A DNA stretch of 64,000 nt from Orrella dioscoreae (GCF_900089455.2 NZ_LT907988.1:4464001-4528000), one strand, 5' to 3'. Positions 27,001-36,717 are shown, numbered from the stretch's first letter. The notes: generated from the sequence alone by a model not told the origin. Made by a program: numbers and translations.

Positions 27001-27143
27001 CCATCCCTGGTTCACTTCCCACCACCCTACGAGATCATTCGGTTTCCTGACAGGCTGGGCCAGATATGCGATGTGGGAGCACAATGCACCTGACGCCCGC
27101 GTCACGCCGGCACCGCCGGCGCGACACGCCCAAGGAGAGTGGA

Positions 27144-28019
27144 TTGTCGCCGATTTCCATGACCGACACCCCGGACGGCATGCAGCTGGCCTGCTACCGC
27201 TGGGAACCCGACCCCGCCGTCGCGCACGGGCGAGGCATCTACATGCTGCACGGATTGGGCGAACACGCCGGCCGGCACGACAGGCTGGCGCGCTGGCTGG
27301 CAGACCGTGGCTGGCAGGTGGCCGCGCACGACCATCGCGGCCACGGCCGCTCCACCGGCCACCGGGCCACGCTGCGCCGCCCCGATGACCTGGTCGAGGA
27401 CGCGTTGCGCCAACTGCGCGCCTGGTCGGCGGAACTGGCCCGGCCGCCCGTGCTGCTGGGCCACAGCCTGGGCGGCCTGCTGGCCGCGCGCATCGGCCTG
27501 CGCGGCGACCTGCCGCTGGATGGCCTGGTGCTGGCCAGCCCACCGTTCCAGGTCACCCTGCCCGCCTGGAAGACCGAAGCGCTGAAGCTGCTGGCGAACT
27601 GGGCGCCGGACCTGCGGGTGGGCCACGGGCTGCGCACGCTGCAGATCTCGCATGACCCGATCGCCGTGCGTGCCTATTACGACGATCCGCTGGTGCATGA
27701 CCGCATGACCGGCAAGCTGGCGCGCTTCATCCATGATGCGGGCGCCCAGGCCCTGGCGGATGCGCCCACGCTGCGCTGGCGCACCCTGCTGCTGGTGGCG
27801 GGGGCGGACGCCATCGTGGACCCTGCCGGCAGCCGGGCCTTCGCCGACCGCGCCCCGCCGGGCATGCTGGCCCTGCGCTGGTATGACCGCGCCTGGCACG
27901 AGCTTTTCAATGAAACGCCCGAGCTGGCGGCCCCGGTTTACGCTGATCTGGATCATTGGTTGGCGCAATTCCCCCAGGCCGCGCCCGTCATCCCGGCAGC
28001 ACCCGCCGCCAACCCGTAA
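27144..28019 (+). CDS. Alpha/beta hydrolase, monoacylglycerol lipase-like
   Basis: A 291-aa serine hydrolase. Visible motifs are the oxyanion region YMLHGLGEHAGRHDR, HDHRGHGRSTGH, the nucleophile elbow GHSLGG, the catalytic-Asp region VAGADAIVDPAGS and the catalytic His in AWHELFNE. The HGLGEHxxRY-like and DHRGHGxS pattern fits the monoacylglycerol lipase/lysophospholipase group; the substrate is not determined. A TTG start at 27144 is chosen because AAGGAG lies 6 nt upstream; the ATG at 27159 would be too far from it. There is no signal peptide. gshA starts 37 nt downstream. Confidence 0.85.
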   Translation: MSPISMTDTPDGMQLACYRWEPDPAVAHGRGIYMLHGLGEHAGRHDRLARWLADRGWQVAAHDHRGHGRSTGHRATLRRPDDLVEDALRQLRAWSAELARPPVLLGHSLGGLLAARIGLRGDLPLDGLVLASPPFQVTLPAWKTEALKLLANWAPDLRVGHGLRTLQISHDPIAVRAYYDDPLVHDRMTGKLARFIHDAGAQALADAPTLRWRTLLLVAGADAIVDPAGSRAFADRAPPGMLALRWYDRAWHELFNETPELAAPVYADLDHWLAQFPQAAPVIPAAPAANP

Positions 28020-28056
28020 AATCCCGGCACATTCGATTTTCTCCAAGAGCCCCGCC

Positions 28057-29646
28057 TTGTCCGACGTCCTCTACCACCGCCTTACACAACTCGAAGCCCT
28101 CCGGCCCCAGTTGGCCCGCACCCGCCGCGGCATCGAGAAGGAAGGCTTGCGGGTGGACCCGCAAGGCCGGCTGCGCCTGACCCCGCATCCGGCCAGCCTG
28201 GGCTCGGCGCTGACCCATGCGCGCGTGACCACGGACTATTCGGAATCGCTGCTGGAACTCATCACCGATGCGCACACCGACACGCATGCGCTGCTGGGCG
28301 AACTCGCCGACACGCATCGCTTCGTGGCGCAGGCCGCCCCCGAAGAGGTCCTGTGGAACCACTCGATGCCGGCCCTGCTGCCCGACGAGGCCGACATCCC
28401 CATCGCCTGGTACGGCACGTCGAACACCGGCATGCTCAAGCACGTGTACCGCCGTGGCCTGGCCGAGCGTTACGGCAAGACCATGCAGTGCATCGCCGGC
28501 CTGCACTACAACTTCTCGCTGGACGAATCGCTGTGGGAAGCCATCGGCGTGCCGGGCGACACGCCCGCCGCCCGGGCATCGGCCGGCTACATCGCGCTGA
28601 TCCGCAACTTCAACCGCACGAGCTGGCTGCTGATGTATTTGTTCGGCGCCTCGCCCGCGCTCAGCAGCAGTTTCCTGCGCGGCCAGCAGCACAGCCTGCA
28701 GTCGCTGGATGACGAAACGCTGTACCTGCCCCATGCCACCAGCCTGCGCATGAGCGACCTGGGCTACCAGAACAAGGCCCAGTCCAAGCTGAAGCTGGGC
28801 TACAACGACCTGGAAAGCTTCCTGGCCCGGCTCTATGAAGCCGTGACCGAGCCCTGGCCCGAATACGCCGCCATGGGCACCCATCGCGACGGCCAGTGGA
28901 TCCAGCTCAACACCAACCTGTTGCAGATCGAGAACGAGTACTACTCGAGCATCCGCCCCAAGCGCAGCACGGCGCGCTGCGAGCGTCCCATCACCGCGCT
29001 GGCACAGCGCGGCATCCAATACGTGGAAGTGCGCTGCCTGGACATCGATCCCTTCGAGCCCATCGGCATCTCGCACGACACGGTGCGTTTCATGGACGCC
29101 TACCTGCTGCACTGCGCGCTGCAGGACAGCCCCTGTATCGATCCGCCCGGCCACTGCCAGGACAGCCAGAACAACTTCGACAAGGTCGTGCGCGAAGGCC
29201 GCGATCCCGCGCTGCGCCTGTCGCGCCTGGGTGCGCCGGTCAGCGTGGCCGATTGGGGCCACGACCTGCTCGACCAGATCGGCGCCTGCGCCGCGCTGCT
29301 GGACTCGGCCTATGGCGGCGACGGCTACGCCCGCGCCGTAGCGGCCCAGCGCGGCAAGCTGGACGACCCGGCGCTCACGCCGTCGGCCCGCGTGCTGGCC
29401 CAATTGCGCCAGGACCACCAGTCCTTCCACGAATTTGCCCTGCAACGCAGCCTGGCTCATACTCAGTCCTTGCGCGAGCAGGTCCTGCCGGATGACACCC
29501 GCGCCGCCTATGACGCAATGACGCGCGACTCCGTGGCCGAGCAGGCCGCGCTGGAGGCGGCCGACACCGAGACCTTCGAGGAATACGTCGCCCGCTACCA
29601 CGCCGCGCTCAAGCCGCCTGCCGCCGTCACCGCCACGCAGGCCTGA
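28057..29646 (+). CDS. gshA: Glutamate-cysteine ligase (gamma-glutamylcysteine synthetase)
   Basis: A 529-aa class I GshA that catalyses the first step of glutathione synthesis, ATP-dependent joining of glutamate and cysteine. It begins with a TTG at 28057 (SDVLYHRLTQLEAL), the usual N-terminus. It includes the family blocks TRRGIEKEGLRV, TTDYSESLLELIT, GLHYNFSLDES and QLNTNLLQIENEYYSSIRPK. Length is close to the 518-aa E. coli enzyme. It may be co-transcribed with the hydrolase upstream and the lipocalin downstream (40-nt gap). A gamma-glutamyl-peptide uptake cluster follows less than 1 kb away, a suggestive neighbourhood for thiol metabolism. Confidence 0.95.
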   Translation: MSDVLYHRLTQLEALRPQLARTRRGIEKEGLRVDPQGRLRLTPHPASLGSALTHARVTTDYSESLLELITDAHTDTHALLGELADTHRFVAQAAPEEVLWNHSMPALLPDEADIPIAWYGTSNTGMLKHVYRRGLAERYGKTMQCIAGLHYNFSLDESLWEAIGVPGDTPAARASAGYIALIRNFNRTSWLLMYLFGASPALSSSFLRGQQHSLQSLDDETLYLPHATSLRMSDLGYQNKAQSKLKLGYNDLESFLARLYEAVTEPWPEYAAMGTHRDGQWIQLNTNLLQIENEYYSSIRPKRSTARCERPITALAQRGIQYVEVRCLDIDPFEPIGISHDTVRFMDAYLLHCALQDSPCIDPPGHCQDSQNNFDKVVREGRDPALRLSRLGAPVSVADWGHDLLDQIGACAALLDSAYGGDGYARAVAAQRGKLDDPALTPSARVLAQLRQDHQSFHEFALQRSLAHTQSLREQVLPDDTRAAYDAMTRDSVAEQAALEAADTETFEEYVARYHAALKPPAAVTATQA

Positions 29647-29686
29647 CCGCCGCGCAACGCGCGGCTTCACCCCTTCGAGGCCCGCC

Positions 29687-30232
29687 ATGCTCCGCCGTCT
29701 TCTTCCCCTCCTCTTCCTTGCCTGCGTGGGCTGCGCGTCCACGCAGGACAGCACCGTCGCCACGGTGCCGCAGGTCGATCTCGACCGCTACACCGGCAAG
29801 TGGTACGAGATCGCCAGCTACCCCATGTATTTCCAGCGCAAGTGCCTGGGCGACACCACCGCCCAGTACACCGCGCGGGAAGACGGCCGCATCGACGTGC
29901 TGAACCGTTGCCGCACCGCCAAGGGTTTCGACGAGGCCGACGGCATCGCCACGGTGGTGCCCGACAGCGGCAATGCCCGCCTGCGGGTGTCCTTCTTCTG
30001 GCCCTTCAAGGGCGACTACTGGATCATCGGCCTGGACCCGCTCTATCGCTGGGCGGTGGTGGGGTCGCCTGACCGCAAATACCTGTGGATCCTGGCGCGC
30101 TCGCCGGAAATGTCCGCCATGCGCCTGGAAGAGGCCCTGGCCGCGGCGCGCGCGCAGGGTTACGACCTGAAGGAACTGCGCTACACGGAACAGAACGGCA
30201 AGACGTCGGCGCCCGGCGCGGCCAAGCGCTGA
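29687..30232 (+). CDS. blc: Bacterial lipocalin Blc (outer-membrane lipoprotein)
   Basis: A 181-aa protein with a lipoprotein signal (LLPLLFLACVGC, acylated Cys near residue 16). It has the lipocalin signature VDLDRYTGKWYEIASYP, followed by the second motif region (LRVSFFWPFKGDYWIIGLDP) and a C-terminal helix. Blc proteins bind lysophospholipids or fatty acids at the outer membrane and are often stress-induced. Length and layout match. No regulatory element is evident upstream beyond the 40-nt gap from gshA. Confidence 0.92.
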   Translation: MLRRLLPLLFLACVGCASTQDSTVATVPQVDLDRYTGKWYEIASYPMYFQRKCLGDTTAQYTAREDGRIDVLNRCRTAKGFDEADGIATVVPDSGNARLRVSFFWPFKGDYWIIGLDPLYRWAVVGSPDRKYLWILARSPEMSAMRLEEALAAARAQGYDLKELRYTEQNGKTSAPGAAKR

Positions 30233-30315
30233 CCCTTCCTCGCGTCGGCGGCATTCGCCTGCCGGCGCCATTTCTCCCCCCGCCGTTCGTGCGGACATTC
30301 CTCCTTCACTAAACC

Positions 30316-30331
30316 CCAGGGAAAACCCTGG
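30316..30331. promoter_or_regulatory. CCAGGG-AAAA-CCCTGG palindrome upstream of gntR
   Basis: A 6-bp perfect inverted repeat with an A4 centre lies 147 bp before the gntR start. A GCAGC/GCTGC mini-hairpin follows at about 30,334-30,348. The same AGGG-N4-CCCT core recurs twice before the 75-aa gene (41174-41189 and 41209-41222). There is no T-run, so a transcription-factor site is more likely than a terminator. Confidence 0.45.
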
Positions 30332-30377
30332 GTTGCAGCGGTTTGCTGCAGCGCACACAATTTGCCAAATGCAACAT

Positions 30378-30401
30378 TGGATACACGCATCCATGTATCC
30401 A
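30378..30401. promoter_or_regulatory. Putative GntR operator (TGGATACA-N8-TGTATCCA)
   Basis: A perfect 8-bp inverted repeat with an 8-bp spacer lies 77 bp before the gntR start. A second GGAT/ATCC dyad is nested inside. FCD-type GntR regulators commonly bind short palindromes in their own promoter, so this is a candidate autoregulatory site. Confidence 0.5.
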
Positions 30402-30477
30402 TAAGTGCGAATACCAAGGCGGCCCACCGCCAGACCCAAGGGATAGCCACAACCTGTTCGGTCAGAGGAGACCTGCC

Positions 30478-31167
30478 GTGCCCATGAAAAACGCCTACCC
30501 CCCGCCCCTCGCGGCAACGGCCGAAGCCGACGCCTACCTCCATATCCAGACCGCGATCCGGATGGGCACCTACGCGCCCGGCATGCGGCTGATCGCCGAG
30601 GACATCGCCACCGAGATCGGCAGCAGCCGCATGCCGGTGCGCGAAGCCTTCCGGCGGCTGGCCACCGAAGGCCTGGTCGTGATCCGCCCCAACCGTGGCG
30701 CCACCGTCAGCGGGCTGGGTTTGGAGGACATGCGCGAAGTCTTCGAGACGCGCGCCGTGCTGGAAGGCCTGGCCATCCGCACCGCGTTGCCGCGCATGAC
30801 GCCGGCCACGATCGACACGCTGGAACGCATGCTGGACCGCATGGACGAGCGCATGGAGAACAGCGCCGACTGGACCAGCGCGCATCGCGATTTCCATGAA
30901 TACCTGTGCAGCCTGAGCGGACGCCCCCGGCTGATGAAACTGATTGCCGACCTGCACTCGCAGATCGAGTCGACCATGCGGTTGTGGTTCAAGCACCTCG
31001 ACCGCCCCCTGAGTGCCCGCGACGACCACATGGACCTGATCGCCGCGCTGCGCACGCGCGACCTCGACATCGCCGAAGCCGCCATGCGCGAACACGTGCA
31101 GGCCACCGTGCCTGAGCTCATGCAGTTCCTGGAAACACGCTCCCCTCCCTCATCCGCCCTGCCCTAG
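30478..31167 (+). CDS. GntR-family transcriptional regulator (FadR/FCD subfamily)
   Basis: A 229-aa regulator. The N-terminal winged helix (residues ~15-80) has GTYAPGMRLIAEDIATEIGS and RMPVREAFRRLATEGLV. The C-terminal all-helical FCD ligand domain has the metal or ligand His/Asp positions (EVFETRAVLEG, DFHEYLCSLSG, DDHMDLIAALRTRD). The GTG at 30478 is chosen because AGAGGAGA ends 7 nt before it; an ATG at 30484 is possible. It sits 12 nt before the peptide-importer operon in the same direction, so it very likely controls that operon and itself through the palindrome at 30378-30401. Confidence 0.92.
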   Translation: MPMKNAYPPPLAATAEADAYLHIQTAIRMGTYAPGMRLIAEDIATEIGSSRMPVREAFRRLATEGLVVIRPNRGATVSGLGLEDMREVFETRAVLEGLAIRTALPRMTPATIDTLERMLDRMDERMENSADWTSAHRDFHEYLCSLSGRPRLMKLIADLHSQIESTMRLWFKHLDRPLSARDDHMDLIAALRTRDLDIAEAAMREHVQATVPELMQFLETRSPPSSALP

Positions 31168-31179
31168 AGGACACATGCC

Positions 31180-32805
31180 ATGACCATCGATCACAAGGCC
31201 CGTCTGGCCAGCACCCTGGCCGCCGACTTCGGCCGGCGTTCCTTCCTGAAGACTGCCGCGGCCGGCGCCGGCCTGCTGGCGGCCTCCACGGTCGGCATGC
31301 CGGCCTTCGCGCAGGGCGCGCCCAAGCGCGGCGGCACCCTCAAGCTCGCCTGGGTGGAAGCCATCGACACGCTGGACCCGCACTTCACCGCGTCGGCCGG
31401 GTCGATCAAGGTCATCAACAATGTGTTCAACGGCCTGCTGAAGGTCGCCTATGACGGCAAGCGCGTGAGCTTCCTGCCCGACCTGGCCGCCAGCTGGGAC
31501 ATGCCCGACGACAAGACCCACGTCTTCAAGCTGCGTCCCGGCGTGAAGTTCCACAACGGCGATCCCTGCGACGCAGCGGCCGTGAAGTGGAGCCTGGAAC
31601 GCGTGAAGGACCCGGCGGTGAAGTCACCGCACGGCTGGAAGTTCGCGCTGCTGGACGGCGTGGATATCGTCGATGACCTGACGGTCCGCATGCGCTTCTC
31701 CAAGCCCTACGCCTTCCTGCCCGTGTCGCTGACGGGCAGCACCGGCCGCGCCGGCACCATCGTCTGCAAGCGCGCGGTGGAACAGGACCCCAAGGCCTAT
31801 GGCCGCATGCCGGTCGGCACCGGCCCCTTCCGGCTCGTCAGCTGGAAGGAGAACAACGCCATCGAGCTGGCCCGCAATCCCGACTACTTCGAAGCGGGCA
31901 AGCCCTATCTGGACAGCGTGCAGATCCTGCTCATCAAGGAGCCCAGCGCTGCCGTGGCCGCGATGATGTCGGGCCAGGTGGACGGCATGTCGGTCTGCCC
32001 CTTCCAGTTCATTCCGCAACTGCGCAAGAATCCCAACGTCGTCGTGCATGGCCAGGTGGAGGGCAACTATGCCTTCGTGGGCATGAACAATCGCCGCGCC
32101 CCCTTCGACGACCCGAACATGCGCCGCGCCGTGGCCTTCGCGATCGACCGCCAGGCCATCGTGCAGCAAAGCTATTTCGGCGAGGCCATCCCGGCCTACA
32201 CCTGCATCTCGCCGCCCATGTCGGACTTCTATGATCCCGAGATCGCGAAGTCGGGCCGCGGCCAGTTCTTCGACCTGGCGCGCGCCAAGGAATACCGCGC
32301 CAAGGCCAAGGTGCAGGGCGAGGTGAATCCGGTGTTCATCGTGACCGACGGCTTCACCGGCTCGGGCGGCATGGGCACGCGCAACGCACAGCTCATCGCT
32401 CCCATGCTGGCGCAGATCGGCATCAAGCCCAAGATCGAACTGGTCGACCGCGCCGTGTGGACCAGCCGCCGCAACGCCGGCGACTTCGACATGTACGACG
32501 AAGCGTGGGTGGCCGACCTGGACCCGGACGAGACCATCTACCCGGAGTGGGCCACCGGCAAGCCCTGGAATTTCGTGGGCTACAGCAACCCCGCCTTCGA
32601 CGAGGCCTGCGTGGCGGCCCAGACCATCCTGGATCCGGCCAAGCGCCGCGACCTGTACGTGAAGGCCGAGGACGTGCTGATGAACGATGCGCCGCTGGCC
32701 GTGCTGGCGCACATGAAGGTCTTCAAGATCCTCGCCAAGAAGGTCCAGGGCTTCGAATACGTGCCCGCCGACCTGCTGGACCTGCACGGCGTCTGGCTGG
32801 CCTGA
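31180..32805 (+). CDS. Peptide/opine-type ABC transporter substrate-binding protein (Tat signal)
   Basis: A 541-aa family 5 extracellular solute-binding protein (DppA/OppA/GsiB class). The N-terminus carries a twin-arginine signal (FGRRSFLKTAAAGAGLLA) with cleavage near PAFAQ. The mature part begins KRGGTLKLAWVEAIDTLDPH and includes the family block YGRMPVGTGPFRLVSW. Tat export means it folds before leaving the cytoplasm. Position with two permeases, two ATPases and a gamma-glutamyltransferase-like gene suggests a glutathione or gamma-glutamyl peptide ligand, but that is inference from context. Confidence 0.9.
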   Translation: MTIDHKARLASTLAADFGRRSFLKTAAAGAGLLAASTVGMPAFAQGAPKRGGTLKLAWVEAIDTLDPHFTASAGSIKVINNVFNGLLKVAYDGKRVSFLPDLAASWDMPDDKTHVFKLRPGVKFHNGDPCDAAAVKWSLERVKDPAVKSPHGWKFALLDGVDIVDDLTVRMRFSKPYAFLPVSLTGSTGRAGTIVCKRAVEQDPKAYGRMPVGTGPFRLVSWKENNAIELARNPDYFEAGKPYLDSVQILLIKEPSAAVAAMMSGQVDGMSVCPFQFIPQLRKNPNVVVHGQVEGNYAFVGMNNRRAPFDDPNMRRAVAFAIDRQAIVQQSYFGEAIPAYTCISPPMSDFYDPEIAKSGRGQFFDLARAKEYRAKAKVQGEVNPVFIVTDGFTGSGGMGTRNAQLIAPMLAQIGIKPKIELVDRAVWTSRRNAGDFDMYDEAWVADLDPDETIYPEWATGKPWNFVGYSNPAFDEACVAAQTILDPAKRRDLYVKAEDVLMNDAPLAVLAHMKVFKILAKKVQGFEYVPADLLDLHGVWLA

Positions 32806-32806
32806 C

Positions 32807-33760
32807 ATGGGCAAGCAATTGCTGGCGGGCCTGGCGCAGACCGCGCTGGTGCTCCTGGTGGTCTCGGTGGTGAGCTTCGCGTTCCTGAAGCTCGCCCCGG
32901 GCGATCCGGTGGCGCTGATGCTGGGCTCGGACTTCTCGCGCGACGCCTACGACAAGCTGTATGCCGACCTCGGCCTGAACCAGCCGCTGCCTGCGCAGTA
33001 CCTGGACTGGCTGTGGCGCTTCGTGCGCGGCGACTGGGGCATGTCGTATGTCAGCCACCAGGACATCTTCGAGCAGGCCGTGCTGCAGGCCCTGCCCGTG
33101 ACGCTGGCGCTGGCCGGACTCTCCCTGTTGCTGGCCCTGGCGGTCGGCATTCCGCTGGGCGTGGTGGCGGCCGTGCGCCGCAACACCTGGGTCGACATGC
33201 TGGCCAGCACGCTGGCCATCGGCGGCAACGCATTTCCCAGCTTCTACCTGGGTGTCGTGCTGATCTGGATCTTCGGCGTCTCGCTGGGCTGGTTCCCCCC
33301 CATGGGTTTCGTCGCGCCCTGGGATGACCTGGGCGCCGGGCTGTGGCACCTGGCCTTGCCGGCCGTGACCCTGGGCGCCTGGTATGTCGGGCTGATCGCC
33401 ACCGTCACGCGCTCCAGCCTGCTGGAAGTCCTGGAGCAGCCCTACATGGCGGCGGCGCGTGCGCGCGGCGAGCCGGCATGGCGGGTGATCTGGGTGCACG
33501 GCATGCGCAACGTGATGATGCCGCTCGTCACCGTGATCGGCCTGCAGCTGGGCGGCATGCTGCGCGGCGCCGTCATGACCGAAGTCGTCTTCACGCTGCC
33601 CGGGCTGGGCATGATGATCACCTCCGCCGTGCAAGGCCGCGAATACATCGTGGTGCAGGCCGGCATCATGATCACGGCCCTGCTCTTCATCGTCGTCAAT
33701 TTCGCGGTCGACCAGACCTACGCGATCCTGGACCCGAGGCTCAGAAAACATGGCCGCTGA
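32807..33760 (+). CDS. ABC transporter permease, DppB/GsiC-like
   Basis: A 317-aa inner-membrane permease with about six transmembrane helices, starting one nucleotide after the binding-protein stop. The N-terminus (QLLAGLAQTALVLLVVSVVS, then LAPGDPVALMLG) and the EAA-loop region (AARARGEPAWRVIWVHGMRN) are typical of DppB-type subunits. It pairs with the following permease, which it overlaps by 11 nt, to form the membrane channel of the importer. Confidence 0.92.
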   Translation: MGKQLLAGLAQTALVLLVVSVVSFAFLKLAPGDPVALMLGSDFSRDAYDKLYADLGLNQPLPAQYLDWLWRFVRGDWGMSYVSHQDIFEQAVLQALPVTLALAGLSLLLALAVGIPLGVVAAVRRNTWVDMLASTLAIGGNAFPSFYLGVVLIWIFGVSLGWFPPMGFVAPWDDLGAGLWHLALPAVTLGAWYVGLIATVTRSSLLEVLEQPYMAAARARGEPAWRVIWVHGMRNVMMPLVTVIGLQLGGMLRGAVMTEVVFTLPGLGMMITSAVQGREYIVVQAGIMITALLFIVVNFAVDQTYAILDPRLRKHGR

Positions 33761-34637
33761 CCTTGCCCCCGCCAAGGCGGCATCTGCCCCGCCGCCCAGC
33801 CGGCTACGCCGCGCCTGTCGGCAGTTGCGCCGTCAGAACAAGGCGATGATCGGCCTGGTCATCGTGTCGGTCTTCGTGCTGGCCGCGCTCTTCGCGCCCT
33901 GGCTCGCCACGCACGCCCCCACCGACCAGGACTTCATGGCCGCCATGCAGCCGCCATCCGCCGCGCACTGGCTGGGCACCGACTCCTTCGGCCAGGACAT
34001 GTACAGCCGGCTGCTGTATGGCGCGCGCTCGGCCCTGTGGATCGGCTTCGCCTCGGTGGCCCTGGGCCTGGTGGGCGGCGTCGCGCTGGGCCTGCTGGCC
34101 GGCCTGCGCGGCGGGCGCACCGAATGGTTCGTGATGCGCGTGGTCGACGGCCTGCTGGCGTTTCCCGAACTCATCATGGCCATGGCCTTCATGGCGATCT
34201 TCGGCCTGGGCCTGTCCAACGTGGTCTACGCGCTGGGGCTGTCCTTCGTCGGGCCGTTCGCCCGCATGGTGCGCGCCGACGTGCTGCAGGTGAAGGGCCG
34301 GCCCTATGTGGAGGCCGCCAGGCTGATGGGCGTGCCCGGTCGCGACATCGTGCTGCGCCACGTGTTGCCCAACATCGCCTCGCCCATCCTCATCCAGGCC
34401 GGCATGCGCGTGTCCATCGCCATCTTGCTGGGCTCGGGCCTGTCGTTCCTGGGCCTGGGGGTGGTGCCGCCCACGCCCGACTGGGGCCTGATGATCTCGG
34501 AAGGCCGGGGGTTCATCACCCTGGCGCCATGGATCTCGGGCATCCCCGGCCTGGCGCTGGCCATCCTGCTGGTCGGCCTGAACCTTTTCGCCGAGGGCCT
34601 GCGCGACGCGCTGGACCCGCGCACCCGACAGGACTGA
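33750..34637 (+). CDS. ABC transporter permease, DppC/GsiD-like
   Basis: A 295-aa inner-membrane permease. The N-terminus has a short cytoplasmic stretch and one helix (IGLVIVSVFVLAALFAPWLA), followed by the DppC hallmark HWLGTDSFGQDMYSRLLYGA. The EAA loop is EAARLMGVPGRDIVLRHVLP. The C-terminal block LSFLGLGVVPPTPDWGLMIS is also conserved in this subfamily. It overlaps the upstream permease by 11 nt and precedes the first ATPase by 4 nt. Confidence 0.92.
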   Translation: MAADLAPAKAASAPPPSRLRRACRQLRRQNKAMIGLVIVSVFVLAALFAPWLATHAPTDQDFMAAMQPPSAAHWLGTDSFGQDMYSRLLYGARSALWIGFASVALGLVGGVALGLLAGLRGGRTEWFVMRVVDGLLAFPELIMAMAFMAIFGLGLSNVVYALGLSFVGPFARMVRADVLQVKGRPYVEAARLMGVPGRDIVLRHVLPNIASPILIQAGMRVSIAILLGSGLSFLGLGVVPPTPDWGLMISEGRGFITLAPWISGIPGLALAILLVGLNLFAEGLRDALDPRTRQD

Positions 34638-34641
34638 GGCG

Positions 34642-35652
34642 ATGATGCTTGCTCCCTCCCCACTGGCATTCGGCCTCGATGACGACATGCCGGCCCCATC
34701 CGCCAATGCCACGCCCGGCGCATCTTTGTTGTCGGTGGAACGCTTCACCCTGCGCCGCCGCGGCGTGGCCGTGCTGGACGACGTGACGCTGGACTTGCCG
34801 CGCGGACAATCGCTCGCGCTCATCGGCGAATCGGGCGCCGGCAAGTCCACGCTGGCATTCGCCGCCATGGGCCTGTTGCGCCCGCCCGAAGTCGAACTGG
34901 AAGGCGCGCTGCATGTCGGCGGCACCGACATCGCCACCGCGCCCGAGAAACACCTGCGCACGCTGCGTGGCTCGCGCATGGGCCTGATCTTCCAGGATGC
35001 CACCGCCGCGCTGAATCCCTGCTTCACCGTGCTGCAGCACCTTGCCGAACCGCTGCGGCGCCATCGCGGCCTGTCGCGCGCGGCCTGTCGCGAGCGCGCC
35101 CGGGCCTTGCTGGAAAGCGTCGGCATCGCGGACCCGGCCCGACGCCTGGATGCCTATCCCCACGAGCTATCGGGTGGCATGCAGCAACGCGTGATGATCG
35201 CGATCGCGCTGGCCTGCGAGCCCGAACTGCTGATCGCCGACGAACCCACCAGTGCACTGGACGTCACCATCCAGGCGCAGATCATGACGCTGATCCTGGA
35301 GCGCGTGCGCGCGCTGGGCGCCTCGGTGATCTTCGTGCTGCACGACCTGGCGCTGGCAACGCAGGTCGCGGATCGGGTGGCGGTGATGTATGCCGGCCAG
35401 ATCGTCGAAACCGGCCCTGCGCGCGATGTCCTGCAGTCGCCGCGCCATCCCTATACCCAGGGCCTGCGCGCCAGCGCCATCGAGTTCGGCGCGCAACGCC
35501 TGCGCCCCATCGCCGGCGTGGTGCCGCCGCTGTCGGCCATGCCGCAAGGCTGCCGCTACGCGCCACGCTGCCCGCAAGCCACCGCGCAGTGCAGCCAGCG
35601 CCCGGCCTTGTCGCCCCGCGGCGAGCGCCTCGTGGCCTGCTGGCACGCCTGA
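34642..35652 (+). CDS. ABC transporter ATP-binding protein, DppD-like
   Basis: A 336-aa ATPase of the oligopeptide family. It has Walker [10 protein letters not shown], signature LSGGMQQR, Walker [13 protein letters not shown] and the switch His in FVLHDLALA. The C-terminal OppD/F extension has four Cys-rich positions ([14 protein letters not shown]) that bind an Fe-S cluster or metal in relatives. The N-terminal ~30 residues before LLSVERFTL are poorly conserved, so a later start is possible. Confidence 0.93.
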   Translation: MMLAPSPLAFGLDDDMPAPSANATPGASLLSVERFTLRRRGVAVLDDVTLDLPRGQSLALIGESGAGKSTLAFAAMGLLRPPEVELEGALHVGGTDIATAPEKHLRTLRGSRMGLIFQDATAALNPCFTVLQHLAEPLRRHRGLSRAACRERARALLESVGIADPARRLDAYPHELSGGMQQRVMIAIALACEPELLIADEPTSALDVTIQAQIMTLILERVRALGASVIFVLHDLALATQVADRVAVMYAGQIVETGPARDVLQSPRHPYTQGLRASAIEFGAQRLRPIAGVVPPLSAMPQGCRYAPRCPQATAQCSQRPALSPRGERLVACWHA

Positions 35653-35665
35653 GTGACACGCCACC

Positions 35666-36679
35666 ATGACGACGACCATGCATGCATCTTCCGCCCCCGA
35701 CCTGCCGCTCTTTTCCCTCCAGGATGTGGAGAAGGCCTATCCCATCGACCAGGGCCGGCGCGCCCTGAAGGCGCTGGATGGCGTGCGGCTGACCCTGCGC
35801 GCGGGCGAGTCGCTGGCCCTGGTGGGCGAAAGCGGCTCGGGCAAGTCCACGCTGGTCCGCGTGATGCTGGGCCTGGAGACCGCCACCAATGGCCGCGTGC
35901 GGGTGCGGGGCCACGAACTGGACCAGATGGACAGCGCCGCCCGCCGCCGCCACGCCCGCGAAGTGGCCTACATCTACCAGGATGCGCGTGGCTCGCTGGA
36001 CCCGCGCATGACGGTCGCGGCCTTGCTGGCCGAACCCATCCGCCTGCACCGGCTGCGCGATGAGCGCGAGATCCCCGGCCGCGTCGCCGAGCTGCTGGCC
36101 CAGGTCGGCCTGCCCGACGAAGTCGCGCGCCGCTATCCCTCCGAGTTGTCAGGCGGCCAGGTGCGCCGCGTTGCCGTGGCGCGCGCGCTGGCCTGCGAAC
36201 CGCAGGTGATCGTGGCCGACGAGTCCGTGGCAGGCCTGGACGTGTCGGTGCAGGCGCAATTGCTGAACCTGCTGCGCGACCTGCAACGCGACAGCGGCAT
36301 CGCGCTGGTTTTCGTCACCCACGACCTGGGCGTGGCCGCCTACCTGTGCGAGCGCGTGGCGGTCATGTACCTGGGCCGCATCGTCGAGTCCGGGCCCACC
36401 GCCAGCATCCTCGGCGCGCCCCGCCATCCGTACACCCAGGGCCTGATGGACGCCTTTCCACGCTTCGACGCACCGCTGTCCTCGCCCTTGCGCGGCGAGA
36501 TCCCCAGCCCCGCCGACCTGCCGCCCGGCTGCCGCTTCCAGTCACGCTGCCCGCAAGCCCGCGCCGACTGCCTGGCCACGGATCCGCCGCTGACCAGCCA
36601 CGCGGGCCGCGAGGCCGCCTGTCTGTTTCCCCTGCAACCCGCGGCCAGCGGCATCGCGGCCACCGCGCAAACCCGTTAG
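35666..36679 (+). CDS. ABC transporter ATP-binding protein, DppF-like
   Basis: The second, 337-aa ATPase of the importer. Walker A is GESGSGKST, the signature is LSGGQVRRVAVARAL, and Walker B is VIVADESVAGLD rather than the usual DEPTSALD, a known DppF-type variant. The catalytic Glu (ADE) and switch His (FVTHDLGV) are intact. The C-terminal Cys motif CRFQSRCPQARADC is present. It starts 13 nt after the first ATPase; the transferase-family gene begins 38 nt after it. Confidence 0.93.
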   Translation: MTTTMHASSAPDLPLFSLQDVEKAYPIDQGRRALKALDGVRLTLRAGESLALVGESGSGKSTLVRVMLGLETATNGRVRVRGHELDQMDSAARRRHAREVAYIYQDARGSLDPRMTVAALLAEPIRLHRLRDEREIPGRVAELLAQVGLPDEVARRYPSELSGGQVRRVAVARALACEPQVIVADESVAGLDVSVQAQLLNLLRDLQRDSGIALVFVTHDLGVAAYLCERVAVMYLGRIVESGPTASILGAPRHPYTQGLMDAFPRFDAPLSSPLRGEIPSPADLPPGCRFQSRCPQARADCLATDPPLTSHAGREAACLFPLQPAASGIAATAQTR

Positions 36680-36717
36680 CATCCCCACTCGCCTTTCTGC
36701 CACACAGGAATCTCGCC

